A stretch of 64,000 bases of DNA from Chrysopilus asiliformis (taxonomy: Eukaryota > Arthropoda > Insecta > Diptera > Rhagionidae): the NCBI GenBank assembly GCA_964034945.1, contig OZ035963.1:37702361-37766360 (forward strand). Direction: 5' to 3'. Position 1 is the first letter of the stretch. Each line of letters opens with the position of its first letter. Shown piece after piece: positions 33,901 to 45,395 of this stretch. The notes beneath the pieces are model-generated. The model saw only the letters and a list, made by a program, of their open reading frames with translations. It did not search any database and was not told the origin of the DNA. The position numbers were made by a program, and so were the translations under genes.

Positions 33901-34800
33901 ATAACTATGCGCGTATTCATAGTCGTTGAGTTAATTTGGCTTTAGCTGAAGTATGTTTAAATGTAACACGCATTATAAAAAGTCTCTTATCCATAAATAA
34001 ATTTTAACTGGACCTTAGTTAAACAACAGATCTATTAAATGTAATAATTTTTCGATTTTCTATTTTTTTTAGTTATCTACCACATTTTTCGAATCTCAAA
34101 TGTGCTTTTTATAGGATTTTATTTTAAAATAATTGTAAATAACAGCTCTTAGGTTGCACAAAAACTCAGGAATTCGATCAAATTTGGTTTTTATGTTTAG
34201 TAGTTATTGAAATTTAATGAAAGTTTAGAATTATCCTGTTATTCTGTTTACAAAGATGATTTGAAATTCAAGTTTCCCGGGATGTTAATATAAGGTCATC
34301 CCCCGATGCCATTATGCTCTAATTTTTATCCCGCGATGTCTAAATTTCCTCATGATTAAAAAATACGCGAAAAAATCGTTAAATAAACAGAATTTACAAT
34401 GTTTCTGGGATAGACACAACTCAATTGCTTTTAATATTTAAACCTCATCAATAGATATCGTTTAAAGTAATCTCTGTAGATAAAACAACGGTTACAGGAA
34501 CGGTTACAGATATCGAGTTGAAACTTTTCCCTAAATTGGAGTTGTTTCTCCGCTTGTCACTTATAATGCTTATCAACTACTTTCCACGTCTACCATAGAA
34601 TTGGATATTTAAATAAACATTTGATCTGCCATCATATAGAGTATTTGACAATTGGCCTCTGGGAATTGTAGCTTTTCTTATGTTTTTTATAGTTCTCACC
34701 TTTTTTCGACTTTTTCGCATATTGTTGTTCTTTTCATACGGATCGATAATTTCTACAGATATTTCCAGAAATAATCAAGTGTCAGTATTAATCCCAAGTA

Positions 34801-35887
34801 CAGTAATCCCTCCAACTGCGCGGTTTCTAACTGCGCGGTTTCGCAACTGCGCGGTTAAGTATTTAATACCAAAATTTCAAACTGTGCGGTAAAAATTTCG
34901 TAGCTGCGCAGTTATTTTTATAATTTTCGTTTTAAAAAAACATGTTCTGAATATATATTTTGGTGAATCACCGACAAGAAGGAATCAGCTGGTCATTTGG
35001 TATCTTCGTACATATTTGGTAATTTCGTGCTTATATTAGGTCTGTTCGATATAAGTCCTGGACTTACTCCGAATATTTTCACTTTACTCCACAAAATGGC
35101 GGATTTTCTTACTCTGAATTTGTTTTTATCGAACAACTTGGAGTAAGTTCAGAGTAAGTCACGTTTGAACTGTCAAGGTTGAGGTTAAGTTTTACGTTTG
35201 TGTACAACATTTGTAAACTTACGCTCAACTTGGTATACTCGCAATTCTCCAGAATGATTTTCAACATATAAATTTTTATAATTATACATTTTATAAATTT
35301 TTCTTGACTTCCAAACACTGTAAAAGAGAGGTTATGTCTGACAAATATCAGCTGTCAAAAGTTTACTCCAGCTAAAAGCAAGAGTAAGTCTAGGACTGAA
35401 AAGATGAGTTCTGGACTTACACTTTTCTGTTCGATATGTGTTCGGAGTAAGTTCAGAACTCATATCGAACAGAAAAGAGTAAAAATTTTTACTCTGAGTA
35501 AGTCCAGGACTCATATCGAACAGACCTATTTAGTGCGAAAAACTAGCAAATTCTTTTGTGCTTGGTAGTCAACTTGAATAAGAAGCTCTTAATATGGACC
35601 CTGATATGGAGCGTGTCTTAAAATTTCGGAGAAACTTGACAGCCGCTTCAGCCTCATAAGCAGAAATTCATAATGAAAAACAAAAATCGGGTAATCAATC
35701 ACTAATAACAATGTTTTTTCAAAAAGATTAGTAGTACATATCATATGTTTGCATTAATTTAAATATGTCGTTAAATACAAACTTTTTTCTATTTTTTTTT
35801 GGAATGTTTCTAATATCTTGGACCTAACCCCAAAATTTCATACAAAGTAGGGTTCACAGTGCGAGATTTCGGTTGGAGGGATTACTG
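34801..35887. mobile_element. Pogo/Tigger-like deleted element
   Basis: Inverted ends CAGTAATCCCTCCAAC (34801) and its inverse (ending 35887), with TA flanks (34799-34800, 35888-35889). Subterminal 'aactgcgcggtt' is repeated four times with variants. Ends starting CAGT and TA targets fit pogo/Tigger members of the Tc1/mariner superfamily. No transposase remains; a second MITE is nested inside. Confidence 0.7.
35038..35527. mobile_element. MITE nested in the pogo-like element
   Basis: Ends AGGTCTGTTCGATATAAGTC and inverse are about 30 bp long. Direct ATT occurs at 35035-35037 and 35528-35530. An internal second inverted pair (tctgttcgatatgtgttcgg / gaactcatatcgaacagaa at about 35427-35477) repeats the terminal motif, as if a shorter copy of the same element had formed within it. 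Non-coding. Confidence 0.75.
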
Positions 35888-36122
35888 TATTTTTCGATTT
35901 AAATAATTTTAAGTTAAACTAAGTTCTTAAGTTTCGTTGGTGAAAACAGCTTTTCAGAAAAGACCCAGAAAATAAGTAAAGTATCGATTAATTCAAAAGA
36001 TTAGAAAAAATTACGAAAAGGGAAATTCTCAATTCTTTATAAGTTAGTTGCACAAAAAGACTCGTGATTTTCACAATCAAAAGGGATCAATACTATTCAC
36101 ATGTGTATATTTATATTTTCAG

Positions 36123-36243
36123 ACCATTTACCATCGTCGCACAGATAAAAAAAATGTTCGGCTACAGACGACACCCACTGGACGTTACTTTTACTGATGT
36201 TTGCTGTGACAAGGCAGCGTGCGTCATGGAACAAGGAAACTAA
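36123..36243 (+). CDS. Candidate terminal exon of a small cysteine-bearing peptide
   Basis: A good 3' splice site (tatttatattttcag) precedes 36123. The 40-codon frame reads PFTIVAQIKKMFGYRRHPLD, then VTFTDVCCDKAACVMEQGN, then stop. There is a dibasic RR upstream of a Cys-Cys-x4-Cys motif. This superficially recalls insulin/relaxin A-chain exons, but those have CC-x3-C-x8-C and the last Cys is missing here, so I do not assign that family. No upstream exon could be placed; the preceding region is a pogo-like element. Confidence 0.2.
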
Positions 36244-36316
36244 ATCGATTTCAGTTTGTCTATGTTAAAAGAAATTTTAGGGGAATGTTTCACCATAATT
36301 TCTCCAGGGTGGCCAA

Positions 36317-36493
36317 CTAAGTAAACCATAACAAACATGAATTGTTACAGTAATTGTCGCTTAATGCCACGTGTGTGATCAAATTTTTGCTATTTCTTCC
36401 TTCCTTCCGGTTAATTTTGAATGAGTAGAGCTGTTCGGGGCATAGAGACAGAACAATTTCTTCGTATGTCATCAGGTCCTTTTTTCCAACATA
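36317..36493 (-). CDS. Unrecognised 58-residue coding-like frame
   Basis: Frame MLEKKDLMTYEEIVLSLCPE followed by QLYSFKINRKEGRNSKNLIT, ending in NNSCLLWFT and TAG; open for 8 more codons upstream. Composition looks protein-like, and part of it (NSKNLITHVAL) recurs at 33860-33900 on the other strand, so it belongs to a repeated sequence. Could be a transposon protein fragment or an orphan gene. Confidence 0.3.
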   Translation of the reverse strand, partial: YVGKKDLMTYEEIVLSLCPEQLYSFKINRKEGRNSKNLITHVALSDNYCNNSCLLWFT

Positions 36494-38063
36494 TCGTCGT
36501 TGGGATATATCCTTTCAAAAATCAAATTCAAATGCAATGTGTTGCATTTTATCAATCGTTGACCTACTCCCTTAACAACTATCAATATTTTGTTTGATTA
36601 TTTTTAAGTAATTTTTATCTGAAGTGAAACGAATCCTCAATTTGTAGTATTTGCATTTTTATCACTTTAATAAAGGGGATGAAACTGGGACGTTGGAATG
36701 TAAAGGCTGTAACTCTGTTGTCATATAATATCACCCTTCGCTTCCTGTACTACGCACCCCGGCGCGTGCTGACGACTGATCCGGATGGAAACACTGGGAT
36801 ATGCTGCGATGGTAGTTAGATGTTTCCCTTGGGGTAAATCTTGATATTTTGTCACCAAAATTTATGGTCTTGTGGTTTTTTGTTAAATATTTTAATATCT
36901 AAACTAATTCAAGTTGAATCTCTAGTCAATACTGAATTTATATCTCAATTATTTAATTTAAAACAAGGGAGTTTATACTTGTTCAATTTTAATAAGTCAG
37001 CTCGTAAACTTATTAATAGTTTGTTTCAATGAAATTTTCAAAGGGTCAGTTCGACACTGTTCGTCAAATTCGACACTGTGCGAGGACGGTGACACCGTAA
37101 TGTATTTCTCACTTTATTCAATAAGTGATCTAGCTCGCAAGTAGAGTCCGACCATAAAAGCTGAGATAATGTATACCGTAAGGTAAAATTGATTGCAATT
37201 TAATAAAACATTTTTTTGCAATACAATAAAAACATTTTTTAATCGTTAAAAATAAAAGAAACACTTGAAAATTCACAAAAAACAATTCCTATCAATAATA
37301 AAAGAACATTTTGTTAACATTGAGGAAAAGTTTTTTTACCGTGTACAAAATTGACATAATGAGTCAACTGAAGACGGAAAACTTGTACTCTAATGATTTT
37401 CCCCACAACGCGCTTTTATAAATTTTTAAAAACAAAAAAGCGAAAATTTTTACATATGTGGTGCCAAAAAAGAAAAGTCTACAATATTTATTAAACCTTA
37501 ATTCATTGAATCATTTGCTTAAGTAAACACAGTTGCATCGATTGTGAAAAGCCGATTCTCCAGTCTAGGTGGTGTCGGTGTTCCATAAATATGTTTCTCT
37601 TAGTATGCGCGTCTTAGGTCTTAGAAGGGCGGTCACCCCAAAATGTCTTGGCGGTCGATTGCGATCGACTTAATGCCCACCCCCGATTTAAAGCATACAC
37701 TCTAAATGGTTTGTGTGAATTCACACTAAATTTTGTTGCAAAAAACTCTTTTTTTGTAGTATTTTCACACTTCTGATGTGTGATTTCCAACATTCGCGTG
37801 AAATCTCTATTTTTGAGTGATTTCACTACAAAATTTGTGTGATTTCCAACAAGAGAATATGGAATTTGTGTGATTTCACACAATGGAAGTGAAATACGTC
37901 ACAGCAGATAGTAAAATCCAACAGCAGTGTGATTTCACTACAAATTCTGAGTGAAAACCGTCGTCTTTAATAGTAAAAAACCAGCTTTTGATCATTCTTA
38001 ATTGACAGTTTTGAAGGGTAAGACCTGTTAGAATTTAAAAAACAGTAAGAAGTGTTTTTAAAA

Positions 38064-38369
38064 ATGTTTAAGTGTGAATTTTGTACCAAGAATTTTAAAT
38101 TCTTGATTAATTATAATAAACATTTATATATTCATAAAAATGAAAAGAATATTTTGTTTGCGTGCTTGTCAAAAAATTGTTTCAAAAAATGTTCAAAATA
38201 CAGCACTTATAAAACTCATTGGCATAGGATGCATAACAAAAATAAAAACACCGAAAATAGTGGTAAGCAAAATTATGTTTTTCATTGTTCAGTTTTGCAC
38301 TGCGGTTTCTGCTGTGAAAGCGGTTTCTGCTGTGACAAAATTAGTGAATCACTTGAATATTCATACTGA
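38064..38369 (+). pseudogene. C2H2 zinc-finger protein inside the transposon
   Basis: Starts MFKCEFCTKNFKFLINYNKH. Finger 1 is C-x2-C-x12-H-x3-H (CEFC...HLYIH, residues 4-24). Finger 2 is C-x4-C-x12-H-x3-H (CLSKNC...HWHRMH). A third begins HCSVLHC, but its histidines (NHLNIH) lie in the +1 frame, with an 18-base direct duplication (ggtttctgctgtga) between, so the frame is broken there. The normal product would be a small multi-finger DNA-binding protein encoded by the element. No transposase is seen. Confidence 0.6.
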
Positions 38370-38422
38370 AGCGCACATAAAAGTAATAAAAGCTTTTTAT
38401 AGATTTTAATAAAAGCTTTTTA

Positions 38423-38506
38423 GTGAAATCGCACACATTTTGTGTGAAATCGCACACATTTTGTGTGAAATCGCACACATTTTGTGTGAAATTGCACACA
38501 TTTTGT
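38423..38506 (+). repeat. 21-bp tandem repeat, four copies
   Basis: The unit gtgaaatcgcacacattttgt occurs four times, the last with one substitution. It contains the gtgaaat/attttgtgtga motif that occurs singly across the element, so it may be an amplified subterminal binding site. Confidence 0.9.
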
Positions 38507-38870
38507 GTGAATTCACTATTCTTTTGTTGATTTTTTGTGTGAAATCACTTCATATTTTGTTGGAATTCACGCTGATTTTTGTGTGAATTCACGCTCTATT
38601 TTCCAATCACACTTAAGTGTGAAATCACTACATTTAATGTAGGAAACCCAAATTCCTACATTAAATGTAGTGAAATCCAACAGAAATCAATTAGAGTGTA
38701 GTCAAAAACGTTTCACATTTTCAATATAAAATGCGCAACAGAACATTCATTCAATAATTAAAAATTTTCAGTCAAAAATATACACGATTTTTAAGTTGAT
38801 AATATATTCTAGTACTCTAGCATCAGCTAGGAATTGATTTCAAAAGCTAAAGTTTAGAATATCGTCAACC

Positions 38871-39294
38871 TTACATATTGTTCTTCGTTCGTTTATTCGT
38901 GTTCTGTAAGAATCTTTTGAAAATTACCGGCAAAATCACGAACCACGAGTCGTAAAATGCTTGAGACAAGGGCACGAAATCTACACACAAATTCATTTTT
39001 ATCAGTAAACAGGGATAATTGGCCACATGGCCACCAAGTAGAAGGTAGACGTTGAATTTAACATCGAACTTACTGGTCGAGAAGGCGCCGACAATCTCGA
39101 TTTGCAATGCGAGTATACCTGAATACCTCTTTTAACTCCTGGCTATGCTTACCATCATTAAGATGATGATGTCCCACCGTAGTGTAGTTTAGGTCTGATT
39201 TTAACGAGAAAGTTCTATATAAATAAATTAACTAAAAGCAGTTCGATTTTAGGTTAGCACTTAGTACGAGTAGATACTTCTTAATCCAGGACAT
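38871..39294 (-). CDS. Weak candidate two-exon secreted protein
   Basis: Exon 2 (39115-38871) is open and reads LALQIEIVGAFSTSKFDVKF, then NVYLLLGGHVANYPCLLIKM and NLCVDF. An upstream ATG at 39294 gives MSWIKKYLLVLS. Joining at a GT after 'ctacta a' and the acceptor gtattcag keeps phase and gives a continuous hydrophobic leader of about 23 residues. The V.FNVYLLL..VA.YP.LL....LC.DF spacing loosely recalls insect DUF1091 proteins, but the rest of that domain is absent. The donor is poor. The call is tentative. Confidence 0.2.
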
Positions 39295-39524
39295 TTTCGC
39301 TGCTTGCGGCACTAATTCTCCTGATGCAAAGTGGCCGAGAAGTAAGTATCATACATACAAAGTTAGATCGGATATTATGGTCAATGGTTAAGTATATAGA
39401 ATTCCTGTAGTTCTATTCTTTAATATTTCTTCTTCGATGGAACTCAAATATTTAATTGATTACACAGTCTGACATTTTGACATTTCTGTGACATAACCCT
39501 ACAAGTCATTCATGTTTTTCACAA

Positions 39525-39746
39525 TCAAAGAAAGATTCTGTCTTGAAGAGGTCCAATTTTTAACTTCCAATTGACAGAACACGCTGGCCCCGCTACCTCG
39601 TCTAAAAGGAATCGCAAAATTCTCTTCACTGCACTTCCTTTAAATACCGTGTACGCCAGATTCTCTGTTGCTTTAGCTTCATTTTTTTGCAAATATTTTT
39701 TGGTTTTGGTGGCATGCCTTGATATTATCGGGTTGATGAAGGGCGC
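39525..39746 (-). pseudogene. Unrecognised coding-like frame (73 codons)
   Basis: Open minus frame without an ATG, containing RHATKTKKYLQKNEAKATEN, then KGSAVKRILRFLLDEVAGPA and CSVNWK, ending TGA. The 'G.AVKRILRFLLD' helix followed by 'NW' loosely resembles the DUF4806 region found in arthropod transposon-associated proteins; this is an impression only. Probably a decayed exon. Confidence 0.22.
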
Positions 39747-40554
39747 CTAAATGTGCATCTAAAATGAGAACTTCAACTTTAGCTTTGGATTAAAGGGATT
39801 CCTGGATACAAAAGTAACACACACGACTACAGTCAGTGTCATCTCTGATCGAAAAGTGATATTTTACCTATACTATGTCACCAATGTAAAAGCAGTGTCT
39901 TATATTCATTCCAGCTTAGTCGATACGATTGTTGTTACTGATGAGAAACAATACTTTGATAGTTTTTTCATTGTTTTTTCTTTGGATTTTCTTGTCGATT
40001 TCATGTCTTGTATCCAAGTTTCTGCTTGTTTTTGGATATACTATCCAAGAAGATGTATTGTTTTCAAATGCTTGATAAAAACTACAGACAGTTTTAAAGA
40101 ATTTAGTTGTTTTTCAGATTGGGAATTTGGAAAATCCCTAATTTGGTATTGTGAACAGAATCCAATGAGAAAACTCCCAGTAATCTGAAGATCTGACAGT
40201 CTGACGCCAAATATTATTTGAACCTATATTTCAAATCGATCATATTAAACTACACATGTAAATTTAAAAAAAAAGTATTCTAACCTCTGATTTTAGGCGT
40301 ACATATGACGTTGTTTTAGGAAAGATTTTCCCGTTTTTTTCGAATCTTGTTAATTTGAAACCCAAGTCTCTATAAAAATATTTTTCACATTTAGCGTAGG
40401 TACGTTTAAGGTGTATCGTTTTACTCAAAATTTGTAAATAACAATGCATACAATGTTTATTACTGGACATATTTAACTTCAGTTTGGCTAAGATTCTGTT
40501 GTCTAACTTTTCTACCTTTTTTTTAAAACATCATGCGGTGTGAATTCGACAATT

Positions 40555-41105
40555 AAAAACATAACAAAAGCTATAATTGCCAATCTGGCAATCATTGGAG
40601 ACCTGTATGGTGATATTCGTATCAAAATTCGAACAGTTATACCAAAATTCCAATTTGAAGTCAAACTTTCCAATAGGATTTTTTAAAACTTATTCCAATC
40701 GGATTTTGATGTATGGGAGTTTTATGTAGAATCATATCCTAAATAACTTTTGTTCTTGGACTTTTTTGATAAAATGCACCGTTTTTGAGATATTCGCAAA
40801 AAACGATTTCGTTCGTATAATGGTCCATTTTTGCCCATTAACGAACTTAGCCTCGCATTTTACGAAAAACGAATCTGTGCAAACTTTCAAGCCTCTAGCT
40901 CAATCCGTGCGCTCGCAATCCGCGCCACAGACAGACGGACAGGCAGACACACAGACAGACGGACGGACATGCAAAAATTAAATATTTTTATCATTCTAAA
41001 CACACTGGTGTAATTCATTTTTTTGTGCGATGACGGGATCTTGGCGTTACAAACGGTAAGGCAAAGTTAATATACCCTTTGGTTTCACCATACGGGTATA
41101 ATGAG
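40555..41105 (-). repeat. Dispersed repeat family T, long inverted copy
   Basis: From 'ctataattgccaatctggca' through 'gtacgaacttagcctcgcat'-type text, an oligomeric CAGACAGACGGACAGGCAGA core (40928-40970), 'ctggtgtaattcattttttt' and 'ggcgttacaaacggtaaggc', ending in 'tatacccttt'. The most complete copy in the window (about 550 bp). 39750-40554 contains no assignable gene apart from a 110-codon frame at 39856-40188 (plus) of unclear status. Confidence 0.75.
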
Positions 41106-41918
41106 TTATTGAGGAAATTGCCAGATAGCTATCATCCCACGCTTATACGAAGTACGCTGTGGTCATAAAAAATGTCCACCTCTTAATTTTGTCTAAAAAA
41201 ACATGTTGCGAGCTTGTGTCACATACATATATGTTGTGTCGCTTGGAATCATATTTTTTTTATAGTTTCAGCCAGAGCTTAGGGGAAGTTTAATGCCGAA
41301 GCACAGCTCAGGATGGTCTAAAATGTCTTCCTGATTACAAACATATCTTCCTGTCTGTCAGTCCCTAATTGTTAGTTAGAGCCTATCAAATTCTACAAGC
41401 ATGTTAGGTTCTAGAGTGGGACGATCCAATCAACTTTTGGTAAAAATCCGCCATTTTTGGCTTTTCAAAAATATAAAATTTGGTTTTCGCGATTTTCTTG
41501 GACACTACGCAGTTTTCAATAGTTATTTGTATGACTAATGATACCAACTATATTGGATTTTTCAGCATCATACTGTATTCGAGGTCCAGATATCCCATAC
41601 TGAATTTTATACAGGATTTTAATAAATTTTTCACAAATTAATTTTTTTAGATATTTATTTTGTGAATTCGTGTTGTTGTGAATTTTGAACGATCCCTTTC
41701 AATTAAAGTGACTATATAATACTAGAGTATGGTCACCCAATTAACATTTATATTGCTCGGTCCGTATCGGTTAACTGCGACAGGAACCTATGAGATACAT
41801 TTGAGATATTTGTATTCCACTAAAATGGGGAATGAAAAGGCATAGTATTTGTACGCCTCTAAAACTTCTTCGGCAACTTAGAAAAAGCGTCTCAAACAAA
41901 ACTCACATTCGTCTAGAT

Positions 41919-42816
41919 CAGTGGTTCCCAAAGTGGTCCCTACGGACCCCCAGGGGTCCCCGGGATCATTCAGGGGGTCCGTGGAAAATTAAAATTGATT
42001 TGGGGGTCCCTGAACAACGTCAGGGGGTCCGCGCAAGGTTTAATATGAAATAAAAAAATTGTGACACATTTTTATTAATATGGAAGTTAAAATAAATAAC
42101 AATGAATAAATTATTAGCGATTTTTACGTCCTAAGTAAAATATTTATAGTTAGACATATTGGGTTTTATTATTTATTATAATGCACCCTAAAAGTTATAG
42201 CTTACTATTTTATATTTTTGTTTAATTTGTTTACTTCTGCGAATAACCAAATCCGCGAATGTTTGGAATTACTGTACATTACTGTATTATTATATTCTGT
42301 TGTGAATTAATTGGTACAAAATGAGTACCTACACAATATGTGACATTTACATGAAATTTTATCCTCACATCTCAAATAATTAATTCAAGAGAGCGTTACA
42401 TTGCAGCATACAATTTTTATTATAATTAACAGTTGTTTGTTGCAAATAAAATTTTTGATATTGTAACGGTCCACGGGTAAGAAGTTGCAAGGACATTCGA
42501 GATCTGGCGTGAACGCTTCGAGAATGTTTGAGATCTGCACACGAGAACGTTCGAGACCTCGGCCGAACATACAGGAACGTTGGCAAACGAGCCGCGAATA
42601 TAAAAGGCCGCGTCTTCGGCGGAGATTCAATAAATACTTCTTCAACAAAATGTTTTATTTATATTTTATTTTTACATCACCATTTGCCATTCAAGACATT
42701 AAAGTTAAATTTGTAATTTTTCTATTATGCATTTATGTAGTTTTTCACCCAGGGTTCGTGGGCAAGTTTTGACTATGAAAAGGGGTCCGTGGGCCAAAAG
42801 AGTTTGGGAACCACTG
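41919..42816. mobile_element. hAT element with perfect 8-bp duplication, enclosing an LTR-like fragment
   Basis: Octamer GTCTAGAT at 41911-41918 and 42817-42824. Ends CAGTGGTTCCCAAA and inverse TTTGGGAACCACTG are the classic hAT terminal sequence. Multiple 'gggggtcc' motifs near both ends (41935-42030, 42780-42800). 898 bp without transposase; the centre is occupied by a GC-richer LTR-like piece. Confidence 0.93.
42462..42675 (+). mobile_element. LTR-like fragment (solo LTR candidate)
   Basis: Begins TGTAACGGTCCACGGG and may end ...TTTTTACA. Between lie a TATAAAAGG box at 42599-42607 and an AATAAA signal at 42629-42634, about 25 bases downstream, the compact U3-R arrangement of insect LTRs. 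It is GC-richer than the surrounding hAT and rich in 'cgttcgaga' phrases. No clear target duplication, so the boundaries are provisional. Confidence 0.4.
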
Positions 42817-44103
42817 GTCTAGATCGTCTCTGTCTAATACAAATAAATAATCACAATAAACTGATTGCTTTATTAAGTATAATTAATATTGAATGTTAAC
42901 CTCTATGAGGAATGGAGATCAATTTGAATTTTATGTCTTAATAAGTGTAAATAAAGGAACTGAAATAGTCGAAATTCGGTCACATTTATACTCTATATGA
43001 TATATCATATACCGTTTGTAACCCATCGAGCCAATCATCGGACACAAAAATGAACTACACTCTAGTTGATTTTCGTTGAATTTTACTACATTAACGGCCA
43101 ATTTATTCACTAGGAGTTAAATCGCCTTAACTCCCTTAACTCACCTTTTACATGGAAAATAACACTAGCTAACTCCCTTAACTCACTAACTCGGCTTAAC
43201 TCCTAGTGAATAAATTAGGGGTAATTGAAGGAAACTAAATGCCTTCAATAAATATAGTGATTTCACACTGCAGGGTATTCGAAAAATATAGAGTGATTTC
43301 ACACAAAATATGGAGGGATTTCACACAAAAAATCCTCAAATAATTAGTGAATTTACTCATAATAAGTGGTTTTTCCTACAAAGCGCAGAGTGATTATACA
43401 CAGAACAAGCTTCCCTCAACAAATTTCAAAGTAAATCCACACGAAATATTCAGTGATTATATCCAGAATCCACAATATTATTCACAGCGCCCAATATTTT
43501 TAATTTCCAAATTTTCCAGTGGCTTTATGTACGACACCTTAAAAAGTTATGTTTCATATTCATTTTAACTTTCATTTTTTATTTCATTTTAACTATCATT
43601 TTCATAAAAACAATTCCAAAGAATAAAAAAAAATATCAGTTGTGGTCAACACAAAACTTTCTTCTACAAAATCTACGACCCTGCGCAATTTACGCTAGAG
43701 CCCTGTCGCGTTGTCAACCTAAGACGACCTCCCAATAAATTCTTGGTTCATCCAAAAATATCAAAAACGTACAAAATTTGAGATAACTTGAGAACTGTAA
43801 AAGATATCAATTTACGGTAAATGGCAAAAATGTGGAAAATGTTAACATCTTTAATTATTCTTTTAACTGATTTGTCGAAAAACCGTTAGTTTGCAAGTAA
43901 TTTGCAAAAATATATTTTTTTATGTTTTAATCTAAATATCTCAATAACGGTAAAAGATAACGGATAACGGTAAGAAACAAAATTGTGCAGAATGGCATTC
44001 TCATTAATTCACTTCATACATTCAGTCAGCAAAAACCCGTTAGTTTTCGAGATAATCGCAAAAAACTGTTTTTTTTGGAAATAACGGTTTATCTCGATAA
44101 CAG

Positions 44104-44774
44104 TAGCGGTATTGTGATTTTAATCTGTAAAAAAGGTGGAAAAACTCACACGTGAGATTTCTCGCCTATTTATTTCCACTTCACCTTTGAAGAATTCGGT
44201 ATTATGATTTTCCAAGTGAAACCTAGTCCATACTTAATACAAATCTATTACAGAATATGATAAATTTGTATTTCAAAGTTGTTTTCGGTTGCTATTTTGC
44301 AAATTTTAACTAAATTAAAGAAAAGTGTTACAGTTTTTTGTATTATAAACAATATAAATGATTCTCTAGATGTTGTTTCAACATTTGAAATATGATTTGT
44401 GCGGTATTTCAGCATTTTTTTTTTGCACTTTTGATTACATAGGAAATTTAACACATAAAATTTATAACAGCTTCTCTCTGTCTAGCAGGTACTTTCTTCT
44501 AGCAATATATGTGCGGAATGCAATTTTAATTAGTTTCGAATAAAAGAAATACCATTAAAAGTAACCGCTTTTGGTTTCATTTATTTCGCCCGAATAAACT
44601 CACTTTTCGTTTCCACGTCCGAAATGGGTGGCGGATTTTTTGACATTTCGAGGTGAGAAATTTCACGGTGAAATTCTCCCGTATTTGTGATCACAATACC
44701 AAATAATGAGAAAACTCACTTATTCAGTTTTCTCACGCAAAAAATTTTCTCACTTGGCAATCATAATACCGCTG
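44104..44774. mobile_element. YAGCGGTATTRTGATT MITE with CAG duplication
   Basis: Left end TAGCGGTATTGTGATT, right end (inverted) CAGCGGTATTATGATT. CAG at 44101-44103 and 44775-44777. The empty site in repeat A copy 1 (ataacaagttgag) lacks it, confirming insertion with a 3-bp duplication. Interior contains further 'cggtattatgatt' and 'tctcac' motifs. A 3-bp duplication suggests PIF/Harbinger relationship. Confidence 0.8.
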
Positions 44775-45042
44775 CAGGTGGAGATATCGAGTTATAGCTA
44801 AAGTCAAAGGGTTGGGAAATTTTATTTTCTCCAAGTTTTGTCATACTTAAGGCCACTAAAAAACGCGTAGTTTGGGAGTAAATCGAGAAAAACGAAATTG
44901 CGATTTTTGAAAAACCGCCATTTTGGATACTTCCGGTTAACGGATTTCCACCAAAAGTTGATAGGATCGTCCCATTTCAGGACCCAACATGCCTATAAAA
45001 TTTCATGGCGCTAGCTCTATTAGTTTTTGAGAAATCTTGTAC

Positions 45043-45395
45043 ACAGACTGACAGACTGACAGACTGACAGACAGACTGACAGACAGACTGACAGACAGAC
45101 TGACAGACAGACTGACAGACAGACTGACAGACAGACTGACAGACAGACTGACAGACAGACTGACAGACAGACTGACAGACAGACTGACAGACAGACTGAC
45201 AGACAGACTGACAGACAGACTGACAGACAGACTGACAGACAGACTGACAGACAGACTGACAGACAGACTGACAGACAGACTGACAGACAGACTGACAGAC
45301 AGACTGACAGACAGACAGACTGACAGACAGACAGACTGACAGACAGACTGACAGACAGACTGACAGACAGACTGACAGACAGACTGACAGACAGA
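45043..45395 (+). repeat. 12-bp satellite GACAGACAGACT, about 29 units
   Basis: Head-to-tail array of gacagacagact with small phase changes at the start (8-bp units) and near 45312-45336 (16-bp units). The homologous site in copy 1 has about two units, so the array expanded here. Minus-strand frames over it are repeats of Cys-Gln-Ser-Val or Ser-Leu-Ser-Val and are not genes. Confidence 0.97.

Larger units (their letters stand above)
37698..38698. mobile_element. TA-flanked element of the CACTCTARWTG family carrying zinc-finger coding sequence
   Basis: Ends CACTCTAAATGG (37698) and CCATT-like CAATTAGAGTG (38698), TA on both sides (37696-37697, 38699-38700). A sister copy starts CACTCTAGTTGATT at 43058 and ends at 45862. 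Both are filled with 'gtgatttcac' / 'gtgtgaattcac' motifs on both strands. Unlike ordinary MITEs it has a coding frame with zinc fingers in the middle. Confidence 0.75.

Noticed and set aside
36123..36243. An insulin/relaxin-like hormone exon
   Set aside because: The Cys spacing is off by one and the final Cys is missing; retained only as an unnamed candidate exon.
39243..39350. A plus-strand signal-peptide exon (FSLLAALILLMQSGRE before gtaagt)
   Set aside because: There is no ATG in frame after the nearest upstream stop, and the opposite strand has a better start. Hydrophobic frames on both strands suggest chance.
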